A stretch of 64,000 nt of DNA from Zoogloeaceae bacterium (lineage in GTDB: Bacteria; Pseudomonadota; Gammaproteobacteria; Burkholderiales; Rhodocyclaceae): assembly GCA_024235635.1 (NCBI GenBank), contig JACKMA010000006.1:1-64000 (forward strand). The letters are read 5' to 3'. Position numbers and translations under genes: made by a program. This document shows, one piece after another, positions 20,580 to 29,030 of the stretch (the first letter of the stretch is position 1; each line of letters begins with the position of its first letter). The notes beneath the pieces were generated by a model, which searched no databases, was not told the DNA's origin, and saw nothing but the letters and a program-made list of their open reading frames with translations.

Positions 20580-20627
20580 CGATACATCTGTCGCAGGCTC
20601 GGCTGTCTCAATTGAACATCTGTCGCA
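20580..20627 (+). promoter_or_regulatory. Two dyads upstream of the porin promoter (candidate activator sites)
   Basis: Site A (20580-20595) and site B (20612-20627) each end in ACATCTGTCGCAG with a partial inverted left half, matching a dyad of the form TGNRACA-N2-TGTCGCA. They are 32 bases (about three helical turns) apart and 65-110 bases upstream of a sigma-54-type promoter. An extra TGTCTCA half-site lies between them (20604-20610). Related sites precede the second quinoprotein gene and acoX. The other 20421-20791 sequence holds the thiC upstream region and nothing else recognised. Confidence 0.55.
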
Positions 20628-20691
20628 GCGATTTTCGTCGTTCTGACGGCGAAATACCCCGAAATCGACGGCTCCGGCGCTGAACGTCGGC

Positions 20692-20706
20692 TGGCACGAC
20701 TGCTGC
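20692..20706 (+). promoter_or_regulatory. Sigma-54 (-24/-12) promoter of the porin operon
   Basis: TGGCACGACTGCTGC matches TGGCACG-N4-YTGC with the invariant GG and GC 10 bases apart. Transcription would begin near 20718, about 75 bases before the porin start. Confidence 0.75.
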
Positions 20707-20791
20707 CTGAAGCCTTCCCGACCCGTCCGCCGGAGATGCGGAACGAAGGTCGGACAAGCACCTTTCACCTGGAGATTTGGGAGGCATGACC

Positions 20792-21964
20792 ATGAACAAT
20801 ACCGCTTTGCCGCGGCGCGCCGCCAACGGACGCGCCCTGCTGTTCGGGCTGGCCGCCGGTACGCTGGCGCTGGCGACCGCAGGCAGCGCCCAGGCCGACG
20901 TCGCGATCGCCGACGTGTCGGGCACCAAGATATCGATCTTCGGCATCATCGACGCCGGCTTTCTGTATCAGAGCAAGACCGATCCCGACGGCGACTCGAA
21001 GACTTCGATGGAGACCAGCGGCCTGCGGCAGAGCGTGCTCGGCTTCAAGGGCGACCGCGATCTGGGCAACGGCATGAATGCCTTCTTCAACCTCGAGATG
21101 CACTTCGACACCGACAACGGCGAATTCCACGGCACCGGCGATGCGTCCGGATCCGGCCGCATCCTGTGGCGCCGGCAGGCCAATGTCGGCCTCTCCGGCG
21201 ACTGGGGCAGCGTCACCATCGGCCGACAGTACGGCCCCGCCCTGTTGGCCCACATCGGCACCGAGCCGCGTGCGTTCAAGGAGCAATTCTCGAACCTCTA
21301 CGCCTGGGCCTACAACCAGTTCGCCGCGACTGCCGGGGCGGTCGGCACCGAGCGCAACACCAACAACGACGTCGGCATCTTCTTCAGCAATTCCATCCAG
21401 TACCGGAACACCGTCGGCCCGATCAGCTTCGGCGTGCTGTATGCGCTCGGCGAGCAGCCGGACACCAATACCGACAACAGCGTCTGGGCGGTGGGCGCAG
21501 CCTACAACGGGCCGGTCACGGTCTCGGCCTCGTATCAGGTCATGAAGGACCAGGCCACCGGCAACGACAACGTCAAGCACGCCGGCCTCGGTATCGCGGT
21601 GCCGTTCGGCGACCTCACCTTCAAGGCCAACTACCTGAATGCCAAGAACGAGACCCGGGACGGCGACGAGGTGTCGAACGTGGATGGCATCGGCGTCGGC
21701 GTCGATTATCGCTGGAACGAAAAGAACACTGCCACGGTCGCGTTCTATCGCAACAAGGACGACGAAAACGACGACGACGAGACCAACAACCTGGTCGTCA
21801 GCAATGATTACGCGGTGCGACCCGACACCACCATCTACACCCAGCTCGCCTACGTCGACGCGGGCGATGCGGCGACCATCAAGACCAGCATCGTCGCCGC
21901 CGGCGTGCCCGCCGTGGGCGAAAAGACCCTGCTGCTCAACGTCGGCATCAACTTCGCATTCTGA
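20792..21964 (+). CDS. Outer-membrane porin (beta-proteobacterial general porin family)
   Basis: 390 residues from the ATG at 20792, which has GGGAGG 7 bases upstream; an earlier ATG at 20786 sits too close to it. A signal peptide (ends AQA-DV) is followed by the porin start ISIFGIIDAGFLYQ and typical 16-strand features (RQSVLGFKGDRDLGNGMNAF). It ends in Phe (NVGINFAF), as outer-membrane barrels do. Aspartate-rich loops (DDENDDDETNN) suggest a cation-attracting vestibule. As the first gene of the sigma-54-driven unit, it probably admits the substrate of the periplasmic dehydrogenases. Confidence 0.93.
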   Translation: MNNTALPRRAANGRALLFGLAAGTLALATAGSAQADVAIADVSGTKISIFGIIDAGFLYQSKTDPDGDSKTSMETSGLRQSVLGFKGDRDLGNGMNAFFNLEMHFDTDNGEFHGTGDASGSGRILWRRQANVGLSGDWGSVTIGRQYGPALLAHIGTEPRAFKEQFSNLYAWAYNQFAATAGAVGTERNTNNDVGIFFSNSIQYRNTVGPISFGVLYALGEQPDTNTDNSVWAVGAAYNGPVTVSASYQVMKDQATGNDNVKHAGLGIAVPFGDLTFKANYLNAKNETRDGDEVSNVDGIGVGVDYRWNEKNTATVAFYRNKDDENDDDETNNLVVSNDYAVRPDTTIYTQLAYVDAGDAATIKTSIVAAGVPAVGEKTLLLNVGINFAF

Positions 21965-22086
21965 CGTGCCACCGGCGGGCCGCGCCGCACGCGGTCCGCC
22001 GACATCCACCCGACTCGCCCCGGCGTTCCAGGCCCTGCCATTGGACGGAGCGGGGCGGGCAGCCCGACAACTTGGGGACAAGAATC

Positions 22087-23838
22087 ATGAACGCAATGAA
22101 TCGCAGTGGGTGTCGTCGCCGGCTGGCACCATGCCTGCTCGGTCTGGCGGCCGCCTGGGTCAGCATCACCGCCGTCGGTGCCGAGGAACCACCGCTCGGC
22201 GTCAATGTGCTCGAGCCCGGCTTCCAGTGGCGGCCCAACTATGTCTCGGAAGACATGCTGATCCACGCCGACAAGGACGCCAACAACTGGCTGCACTACG
22301 GCAAGGACTACCAGGGCACGCGCTTCAGCCAGCTTCGCCAGATCACCCAGGACAACGTCCGCCGCCTGGTGCCGAAGTGGAACATGTCGTTCGGCGTCTC
22401 GGATGCCCAGGACAGCCAGACCACGGTCGTCAATGGCCGCATCTACGTTACGGCGAGCCAGAACAAGGTGTTCTCGGTCGATGGCGAGAGCGGTCGCATC
22501 ATCTGGAAATACGAGCGTTCGCTGCCCGGCGACCTCGGACCGCGACTGTGCTGCGAGGCGGTCAACCGCGGCGTCGCGGTGTTCCGCGACATGGTCTACA
22601 TGGCCACCCTGGACACCCACCTAGTGGCGCTCAACAACACCACCGGCCGCGTCGTCTGGGAGGTCAAGCTGGGCGACTACAAGACCGGCGAGATCTACAC
22701 GTCGATGCCGCTGGTGGCCAACGGGCTGATCGTGGTCGGCAACTCGGGCGGTGACGTCGGCGCCAACGTGGGCAAGATCACTGCCCTCGACCCGGCCACC
22801 GGCAACATCGTCTGGCAGACCCTGACCCGACCGGTCAGCGCCGACGATCCCGTAGCCAAGACCTGGGCCGACGATTCGTGGAAGACCGGCGGTGCCTCGG
22901 CCTGGCTGACCGGAACCTACGACCCCGGCACCAACACGATCTTCTGGGGCGTCGGCAATCCGACGCCGGACTTCGATGCCCGGGTGCGCAAGGGCGACAA
23001 CCTCTACAGCAATTCGACGCTGGCGCTCGATGCCGACACCGGCAAGATCAAGCGCCACTTCCAATACACCCCGAACGGTGCCTGGGACTACGACGGCAAC
23101 AACGAGGCGATCCTGGTGGACGATCAGCAGGGCCGCAAGGTCTGGCTTCACGCGGACCGCAATGGCCACGTCTATTCGATCGATCGCGAGACGGCCAAAT
23201 GCAACTGGGTGGTGCCGATCGCGCGGGTGAACTGGGTCACCGGCTTCAAGGACAACTGCCGGCCGGTGGTGAACCCCGACAAGGTACCGGGCTACGACAA
23301 GGTGGTGACCGACATTGCGCCGATCCTCGACGGCGGCAAGGAGTGGCATCCCGCCGCCTACAGCCCCCTGACCAAGCTGCTCTACGTCCCGTTCATCGAT
23401 TCGTCGATGGACATCCAGTCGAAGCAGATGGAATGGAAGGCGGGCGAGTGGTTCCTGTCGTCCCGGGTGCTGAAGGCCAATCCCTATACCGGTGGCGTCA
23501 AGGCCTTCGACGCCACCTCCGGCGAACTGGTGTGGTCGCGGCCGCAGAGCACGCCGGCCACCAGCGGCCTGATTGCCACCGCCGGCGGGCTGGTCTTCTC
23601 GGGCGATGCCGAGGGCTGGTTCTCGGCCATGCGCGACGATACCGGCGAGACATTGTGGCGCCACAACGTCGGTACCGGCATCCACGGCAACCCGACCACC
23701 TACACGGTCGGCGGCAAGCAGTACGTCGCCATCGTCTATGGTCCGGGCGGTGGCAGCCTGTGGCCGCTGGTGTACGGCGAGCTGTTCAAGCACCAGAACC
23801 GTGGCGGCGGCATGATGGTGTTCGCGCTGCCCGACTGA
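22087..23838 (+). CDS. PQQ-dependent methanol/ethanol-family dehydrogenase, probably lanthanide-type
   Basis: 583 residues; signal peptide ending VGAEE. This is an eight-bladed quinoprotein that oxidises alcohols in the periplasm and passes electrons to cytochrome c. It shows the vicinal disulfide pair CC at residues 155-156 (RLCCEAVNRG) and tryptophan-docking repeats (ALDPATGNIVW). The catalytic Asp at about 334 sits in WDYDGNNEAIL; the second Asp two residues later (336) is the signature of lanthanide-dependent enzymes such as XoxF and PedH. No C-terminal heme domain is present, so it is a type I soluble enzyme. It is 122 bases after the porin gene, probably in the same operon. The alcohol specificity is unknown. 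Confidence 0.93.
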   Translation: MNAMNRSGCRRRLAPCLLGLAAAWVSITAVGAEEPPLGVNVLEPGFQWRPNYVSEDMLIHADKDANNWLHYGKDYQGTRFSQLRQITQDNVRRLVPKWNMSFGVSDAQDSQTTVVNGRIYVTASQNKVFSVDGESGRIIWKYERSLPGDLGPRLCCEAVNRGVAVFRDMVYMATLDTHLVALNNTTGRVVWEVKLGDYKTGEIYTSMPLVANGLIVVGNSGGDVGANVGKITALDPATGNIVWQTLTRPVSADDPVAKTWADDSWKTGGASAWLTGTYDPGTNTIFWGVGNPTPDFDARVRKGDNLYSNSTLALDADTGKIKRHFQYTPNGAWDYDGNNEAILVDDQQGRKVWLHADRNGHVYSIDRETAKCNWVVPIARVNWVTGFKDNCRPVVNPDKVPGYDKVVTDIAPILDGGKEWHPAAYSPLTKLLYVPFIDSSMDIQSKQMEWKAGEWFLSSRVLKANPYTGGVKAFDATSGELVWSRPQSTPATSGLIATAGGLVFSGDAEGWFSAMRDDTGETLWRHNVGTGIHGNPTTYTVGGKQYVAIVYGPGGGSLWPLVYGELFKHQNRGGGMMVFALPD

Positions 23839-23894
23839 GACTTCGCAATCCGGCGGCGGTCCGACCGGGCCGCCGTCCCTTCGGAGTTCCAATC

Positions 23895-24677
23895 ATGCGC
23901 AAGCAACTGAGCGCGCTCGCGCTGGCAGCCGTGCTGGCGACGGCAGCGCTGCCGGCAAGCGGCGACGATGCCCTGCACACGTGCCTGGCGGCCGACAATC
24001 CGCCGTTTTCGTCGATGACGGGCGAGCGCCACGGCATCGATCATGACGTCATGGCCGAACTGGCCGTCCGCCTGGGGCGGTCGATGGCGGCCCACTGGGT
24101 CACGATTCCGAACCGCGGTGGGCTCGGCAAGGCCTTGCGGCGGGCGTTCGCGTCCGGTGAGTGCGAGGTCTTCGCCGGCGTGCCGCTGGCGGATGGGCGC
24201 AACGAGGATCTGCAGGAGCAGGCGTTGGTTTCGTCGCGGCCCTACCTCAGCACCGGCTATGCGTTGGTCGTGGCCCGCGGCAGCGCCGTTCGCACGCTGA
24301 GCGACGCGCGCAAGGCGGATCGGGTGGGCGCGGTCAGCGCGACGCCGGCCGATCTCTATCTGTTCGAACAGCAGATGCAGCGGCGGCCCTACGGCAGCAA
24401 CGAAGCCCTGCTGGCCGCGCTGTCGTCCAACGCAATCGACGCCGCGCTGGTGTGGCTGCCTGCGCTGGCACGCGCCAGCGGTGGCGGACCGGCGCTATGG
24501 CCCGGCGCGCTGCGGCTCGGAGAAGTGCACGACGACCGCCTGCGCACCGGATTCGTCGTCGCCCTCAGTCCGACATCGACGCTGTCCAGCGCCGCGCTGG
24601 ATCGGGCACTGGCCGCAATGCAGCAGGACGGGGCGATCGTCGCGATCGCCGAGCGCTACGGGCTGCCGACGCAATGA
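23895..24677 (+). CDS. Quinoprotein dehydrogenase-associated periplasmic binding protein
   Basis: 260 residues with a signal peptide (MRKQLSALALAAVLATAALP) and a type-2 solute-binding fold (DNPPFSSMTGERHGIDHDVM; EVFAGVPLADGRNEDL). This family is the XoxJ/MoxJ-like partner regularly found next to methanol/ethanol quinoproteins, where it is thought to help mature or activate the apo-enzyme rather than import solutes. Fits here: it follows a quinoprotein gene and no ABC permease is present. Confidence 0.85.
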   Translation: MRKQLSALALAAVLATAALPASGDDALHTCLAADNPPFSSMTGERHGIDHDVMAELAVRLGRSMAAHWVTIPNRGGLGKALRRAFASGECEVFAGVPLADGRNEDLQEQALVSSRPYLSTGYALVVARGSAVRTLSDARKADRVGAVSATPADLYLFEQQMQRRPYGSNEALLAALSSNAIDAALVWLPALARASGGGPALWPGALRLGEVHDDRLRTGFVVALSPTSTLSSAALDRALAAMQQDGAIVAIAERYGLPTQ

Positions 24678-24723
24678 CCCATGGTGCGGATTGGCCGCAC
24701 CGAACCAACAACAGGAAGAAAGC

Positions 24724-25185
24724 ATGCTTGGAAAGAAATGGACGAGGCGGCAGCGTATGGCCGGCCCTGCGAGAGCGGCTGCGGTCGCGATGGCCCTGAT
24801 GCCGGCGCTGCCGCAAGCTGCGCTTGCCTTCGGCCCGGGCGACCGGGGCGGCGGCGAGGCCTACGTCGGTCGGCCCGAGGCCGAGCGGGCGGGCGAGGAA
24901 CTGTTCGGCCGCAACTGCCAGCAGTGTCACAATACCCGTGGCCACGGCGGCAAATGCCCGCAACTGGTGCGCGGTGCCTGGGGGCCGGGCGGTGCGAATT
25001 CGGATGGCTTCATGTTCGAAACCATTGCCAACGGGCGCCCCAACACGCAAATGGGGGCCTTCGGCAAGGCCTTGAGTGCTCAGGAAATCTGGCAGATCGT
25101 GGCTTATCTGCGAGCCGAGTCGAGTCGGGTGGCCGTGGCCGATCGGAAGCGCAAGGCGGATCCGGAATCCGATCTCTGGTATTGA
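24724..25185 (+). CDS. Periplasmic c-type cytochrome
   Basis: 153 residues. A long basic signal peptide (ends ALA-FG) is followed by one heme c site CQQCH near residue 65. The likely Met axial ligand is in the segment NTQMGAFGKALSAQEIWQIV, which is a class I arrangement. It is the natural electron acceptor of the adjacent quinoprotein (a XoxG/cytochrome cL-type role), inferred from position 46 bases after the binding-protein gene. Confidence 0.88.
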   Translation: MLGKKWTRRQRMAGPARAAAVAMALMPALPQAALAFGPGDRGGGEAYVGRPEAERAGEELFGRNCQQCHNTRGHGGKCPQLVRGAWGPGGANSDGFMFETIANGRPNTQMGAFGKALSAQEIWQIVAYLRAESSRVAVADRKRKADPESDLWY

Positions 25186-25246
25186 CCCTGCGGCCGACCG
25201 CCGTCTACCCCGCGGCGCAGGTCGCAGCAACCAACAAGGAACCGTC

Positions 25247-26122
25247 ATGAAAACCCGTTTCGTTGCCATCGCGCTTGCCGGATGGCTGGTCTTTGGTGCT
25301 TCGCAGGCGGCGCCGGAAATCGAACGCCTGTGGGAGAGCGCGCCGGACTTTCTTCAGCCGGAGTCGGTGTTGTTCGATCACGATCGCGACCTGCTCTTCG
25401 TCTCCAACATCAACGGCGGACCGACCGAGATGAACGGCCAGGGCTTCATCTCGACAGTCGGCCTCGACGGACGCATCGCCAAGCTGCACTGGCTCGATGG
25501 CCTGAACGCACCCAAGGGCATGGCCCGCATCGGCAAGCGTCTGTTCGTCTCCGACATCGATGTGCTGGTCGAGATCGACATCGAGGCCGAGCGCATCGTC
25601 GCCCGCTATCCGGCCACGGGCGCACGCTTCCTCAACGACCTGGCTGCCGACGACGAGGGCCGCGTCTATGTCTCCGACATGATGTCGAACCGTATCTACC
25701 GGCTGGCGGATGGTCGTTTCGAGCCGTGGGTGGACAGCCCGAGACTGGCCGGCCCGAACGGCCTCGCCATCGTCGGTGCCACCTTGTATGTCGGGTGCTG
25801 GGGGGCCATGGAAGCCGATTTCAGCACCAAGGTGCCCGGGCACGTACTGCGGATCTCGTTGCTCGACCGCCAGATCTCGGATTTCGGCGCCGATCGTCCG
25901 GTCGGCAACCTCGACGGCATCGAAGCGTTCGACGACGGGTCGTTGCTGGCCAGCGACTGGTTGGCCGGCGGCCTGATGCGCATTGACGCCGATGGCGATG
26001 TCGTTCGCCTCGATCCGCTGGCGCAGGGATCCGCCGACATCGACTACGACCCGGGCAGCCGTACCGTCTGGGTGCCGATGATGAAGGAAGGCAAGGTGAT
26101 CGCGATGCGAATCGCGCGCTGA
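25247..26122 (+). CDS. Secreted SMP-30/gluconolactonase-like beta-propeller protein
   Basis: 291 residues with a signal peptide (ends FGASQA-A). The body has beta-propeller repeats of the SMP-30/LRE type: PESVLFDHDRDLLFVSNING, FLNDLAADDEGRVYVSD, AGPNGLAIVGATLYVGCWG. Such proteins are lactonases or ligand-binding propellers. Here it closes the porin-quinoprotein operon and is followed by a strong hairpin. A role in handling an oxidation product (for example a lactone) is only a guess. Confidence 0.75.
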   Translation: MKTRFVAIALAGWLVFGASQAAPEIERLWESAPDFLQPESVLFDHDRDLLFVSNINGGPTEMNGQGFISTVGLDGRIAKLHWLDGLNAPKGMARIGKRLFVSDIDVLVEIDIEAERIVARYPATGARFLNDLAADDEGRVYVSDMMSNRIYRLADGRFEPWVDSPRLAGPNGLAIVGATLYVGCWGAMEADFSTKVPGHVLRISLLDRQISDFGADRPVGNLDGIEAFDDGSLLASDWLAGGLMRIDADGDVVRLDPLAQGSADIDYDPGSRTVWVPMMKEGKVIAMRIAR

Positions 26123-26154
26123 ACGTCGCGGTGGGCGCCAAGCCCGCAGCCGCC

Positions 26155-26198
26155 CGACGAGGCCCCGCCGGCGTGATCCGGCGGGGCCTCGTCGCTTT
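26155..26198 (+). terminator. Strong hairpin ending the first quinoprotein operon
   Basis: A perfect 17-bp stem (CGACGAGGCCCCGCCGG and its complement, 6-base loop) is followed by CTTT, 32 bases after the SMP-30-like stop codon. Confidence 0.75.
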
Positions 26199-26221
26199 GG
26201 GTGGCCGCTGGCGGACACGGC

Positions 26222-26278
26222 TGCGACATCTGTCTCTGGCGTCTCAGCTGTCGCAGCGCGATTGAGACATCTGAGACG
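26222..26278 (+). promoter_or_regulatory. Dyads upstream of the second quinoprotein promoter (candidate activator sites)
   Basis: TGCGACA-TC-TGTCTCT (26222-26237), a TGTCGCA half-site preceded by GTCTCAGC (26249-26255), and TGAGACA-TC-TGAGACG (26263-26278) repeat the element seen before the porin and acoX. The centres are about 41 bases apart (four turns), 45-100 bases upstream of a -24/-12 promoter. Confidence 0.55.
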
Positions 26279-26320
26279 CCATTGCCATTGCAGGTGGTTG
26301 TTTTCATGTGGCTTCCATGC

Positions 26321-26335
26321 TGGCACGGATATCGC
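26321..26335 (+). promoter_or_regulatory. Sigma-54 (-24/-12) promoter of the second quinoprotein gene
   Basis: TGGCACGGATATCGC keeps the invariant GG and GC 10 bases apart and the full TGGCACG -24 box; the -12 box TCGC departs from TTGC by one base. The predicted start is near 26347, about 95 bases before the ATG. Confidence 0.65.
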
Positions 26336-26440
26336 GCAGGGATTCGGCACCAAGCGACCTCCGGTGTTCCAGTGCCTCCGGAGCGCCGCGAGGGTGCCCG
26401 ACCGCACAGTCGGCCCGAACGACACACATCGGAGACACAC

Positions 26441-28111
26441 ATGAATCGCACCTTGCATCTGACGCTGGCCGGCGTGGTCGCCCTGACCGGCACGCTGGCG
26501 ATCGGCACTGCCGGCGCCGACGGCGGCCCCGGCTTCGACGATCCGGACAACTGGCCGCAGTATCACCGCAGCTTCAACGCGTGGCGCTACAGTCCGCTCA
26601 AGGATGTGGACAAGTCCAATGTCGGCGGCCTCAAGGTGGCCTGGATCCACCAACCCGGCGACATCACCCACGGCCTGCAGGCGACACCGATCGTCATCGA
26701 CGGCGTGCTCTACTACGTCTCGGCCAACAACAACGTCTGGGCCGTCGATGCCGCCACCGGCAAGACCATCTGGCACTACCAGCCGAAGCTCGACCCGATC
26801 TCGAAGAAGGTCTTCTACGCCGCCGCCAGCCGCGGCATCACGGTCGGTCGCGGCAAGGTCTTTCTCGGCACGCTGGACGGGCGCATGATCGGCATCGACC
26901 AGAAGACCGGCAAGGAATTGTGGTCCACCCAGCTCACCGACATGGCGAACGAGTACGGTGCGCTGTTCTCGGCGCCGCCGCAGCTTGCCGGCGACATCCT
27001 GTTCGGCGGTACCACCGGTGGCGACCAGCCGATCCGCGGCAAGGTCTTTGCGGTCAAGGCCGACACCGGCGAGCGTGCCTGGACCTTCGACATTCCGCAG
27101 GACGACCCCGCCAGCTTCGCGGGCGACTCCTGGAAGATCGGCGGCGGCAGCGCCTGGATGCCCGGTACCTACGATCCGCGTACCGAAACCATCTACATCG
27201 GCACCTCGAACGCGGCACCGGACTACTTCAACCGCGACCGCAAGGGCGACAACAAGTGGACCGCCAGCCTGCTGGCGATCGACCCGAAGACCGGCAAGCT
27301 GAAGTGGGGCCTGCAGGAGGTGCCGCATGATTCCTGGGACTACGACGCCGCCTACGAGGCCCTGATGGTCAAGAAGGACGGCAAGGAAGTGCTGGTCCAT
27401 CTCAACAAGGGTGGCTTCGTCTTCGTTGCCGACAAGGACAGCGGCAAGCTCGAGAACGTCTGGCAGTTCGCGGAGAACGTGAACTGGGTCAAAGGCATCG
27501 ACCCGAAGACCGGCAAGCTGATCGACCCGGTCTATCCGGAGCAGGGCAAGGTCAAGACCTTCTGCCCGAACCTGCTCGGCGCGCGCAGCTGGAACCACGG
27601 CGCCTACAACCCCGACACCGGCCTGTGGTACTCGCATGCGATGGAGGTGTGCAACGAGGTCGAGGCCGGTCCGGTCGATCCGGACAGCATGAAGGCCCTG
27701 TCGGCCTTGTCGCTGGGCATCGAGTCGATCAAGCTGGTGCCGCCCCCGGGTGACAAGCCGCACGGCCGGCTCGACGCGCGCGATCCGATCACCGGCAAGC
27801 GCAAGTGGAGCATCCGCTACGATCTGCCGCCGCTGTCGTCGGTGCTGACGACTGCCGGCGGGCTGGTATTCACCGGCGACATGGAAGGCAACATCTACGC
27901 TTACGATGCCGACGACGGCAAGGAGCTTTGGACCTTCTGGGCGGGTTCCGGCCTGCGCGGCGGACCGGTCTCGTACCGCGCCGGCGGCAAGCAGTACATC
28001 GTGTTTCCGACCGGTCTCGGCTCGCATGCCCCCGGCTTCCTGGCCGGTGCCTTCCCGCAGATCAAGGACTTGCCGGGCGGCGCGGCGCTGATCGCCTTCA
28101 CGCTGCCCTGA
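26441..28111 (+). CDS. PQQ-dependent alcohol dehydrogenase lacking the vicinal disulfide
   Basis: 556 residues; signal peptide ending AGADG. It has quinoprotein propeller repeats (VWAVDAATGKTIWHYQPK) and the catalytic region HDSWDYDAAYEAL with Asp at about 300 and a second Asp at 302, again the lanthanide-type pattern. The region where the CysCys pair sits in methanol and ethanol dehydrogenases reads VFYAAASRGIT here, so the ring disulfide over PQQ is absent; the only Cys residues are far away (FCPN, EVCNE). It is followed by a diheme cytochrome gene, its probable electron acceptor. It is a distinct subfamily from the first quinoprotein; substrate unknown. Confidence 0.9.
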   Translation: MNRTLHLTLAGVVALTGTLAIGTAGADGGPGFDDPDNWPQYHRSFNAWRYSPLKDVDKSNVGGLKVAWIHQPGDITHGLQATPIVIDGVLYYVSANNNVWAVDAATGKTIWHYQPKLDPISKKVFYAAASRGITVGRGKVFLGTLDGRMIGIDQKTGKELWSTQLTDMANEYGALFSAPPQLAGDILFGGTTGGDQPIRGKVFAVKADTGERAWTFDIPQDDPASFAGDSWKIGGGSAWMPGTYDPRTETIYIGTSNAAPDYFNRDRKGDNKWTASLLAIDPKTGKLKWGLQEVPHDSWDYDAAYEALMVKKDGKEVLVHLNKGGFVFVADKDSGKLENVWQFAENVNWVKGIDPKTGKLIDPVYPEQGKVKTFCPNLLGARSWNHGAYNPDTGLWYSHAMEVCNEVEAGPVDPDSMKALSALSLGIESIKLVPPPGDKPHGRLDARDPITGKRKWSIRYDLPPLSSVLTTAGGLVFTGDMEGNIYAYDADDGKELWTFWAGSGLRGGPVSYRAGGKQYIVFPTGLGSHAPGFLAGAFPQIKDLPGGAALIAFTLP

Positions 28112-28289
28112 GCGGGCGCTTTGGACGGGCTGCGCCGCTTCGCCGACGCCGCCCGGACGACCTCCTCCGGACGGGTGTAAGGCCCGTTATTGACCCCGGG
28201 CCGTGGTGCTGCGGTCCGGGGTACGTTTTCCAGTGGCACGCGAATTCAGGGCTTCGGAAATCCCGGAGCGACCGACAGGAGTAGCCGTG

Positions 28290-28967
28290 ATGACCCGAGA
28301 CCAACGCCGACAATCGAATGACGCGACCCCACGCACCCTGCTCGCGCGTTGCTGGTTGGCACTGTCGATGCTGACCATGCCGCTCGTCGGTCTGTCGGCG
28401 ACGCCGGAAGCCGATGCCGAACTCGCCGCCGGCAAGAGCCGGTTCGAGAAGCTGTGCGTGACCTGTCATGGCAAGGCCGGTGCCGGTCGCGACGGGCGGG
28501 CGCCCAGGCTGCAGCAGCGTCCCGATCTGGCGGCCGGATTCATCCGCAAGCGCATCGTCGAGGGCAAGCACGGCGAGCACGCAATGCCGCCCTGGGGCAG
28601 CGTGCTCGACGCGGCCACCGTCGACCAGCTGGTTGCCTATGTCGGCTGGTTGTCGACCCATGACGCCGCCAGCGCGGGGGCCGCGCTGACGCCGTTCAAG
28701 CTCGATGACGCCGAACGCATCGCCGCCGGGCGCAAGCGCTTCAACAAGACTTGTGCCGGATATTGCCACGGCCACGATGGCGTCGGCGGCCGGGCGCCGG
28801 ATTTTCGGGCGAGGCCCGACCTGACCGCACAGTTCGTCTTCGACACGATCTACCACGGGCGCGAGGGTGCCGACGTGATGCCGCCGTGGGGCGACGCCCT
28901 GTCCGAGGAACGGATCTGGGAACTGGCGGCGTTCATCATGGACCTGGCCGCCAAGCCTGCCGAATGA
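28290..28967 (+). CDS. Diheme c-type cytochrome with one CxxxCH site
   Basis: 225 residues with an N-terminal export signal and two cytochrome c domains. The first has a standard CVTCH (near residue 56) and the Met-containing HAMPPWGSVLD. The second has CAGYCH (near residue 155), three residues between the cysteines instead of two, and the matching VMPPWGDAL. It is the likely electron acceptor of the preceding quinoprotein, 178 bases upstream. An ATG at 28290 follows GACAGGAG; a GTG one codon earlier is possible. Confidence 0.87.
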   Translation: MTRDQRRQSNDATPRTLLARCWLALSMLTMPLVGLSATPEADAELAAGKSRFEKLCVTCHGKAGAGRDGRAPRLQQRPDLAAGFIRKRIVEGKHGEHAMPPWGSVLDAATVDQLVAYVGWLSTHDAASAGAALTPFKLDDAERIAAGRKRFNKTCAGYCHGHDGVGGRAPDFRARPDLTAQFVFDTIYHGREGADVMPPWGDALSEERIWELAAFIMDLAAKPAE

Positions 28968-29030
28968 GGGGGACACGGGGCCGTTCGAGCCGACCTGGCG
29001 GCGCGCATCGGCGCCAAGTGGCATGCGCGC

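Noticed and set aside
20421..20700. TPP riboswitch before thiC
   Set aside because: The conserved CTGAGA and ACC...CCTGATC...GGATAATGCCAGCG-type blocks are not present on the minus strand of this region.
25205..28027. Very long minus-strand open frame (940 codons)
   Set aside because: It lies opposite the SMP-30-like and second quinoprotein genes and has no recognisable product; long antisense frames are expected at this GC content. The same applies to 7990-9735 and 11335-13500 on the minus strand, beyond the real genes they contain.
28234..28248. Third-quinoprotein-style sigma-54 promoter before the diheme cytochrome gene
   Set aside because: TGGCACGCGAATTCA has the -24 box, but the required GC 10 bases after GG is CA, so it is not a valid -12 element.
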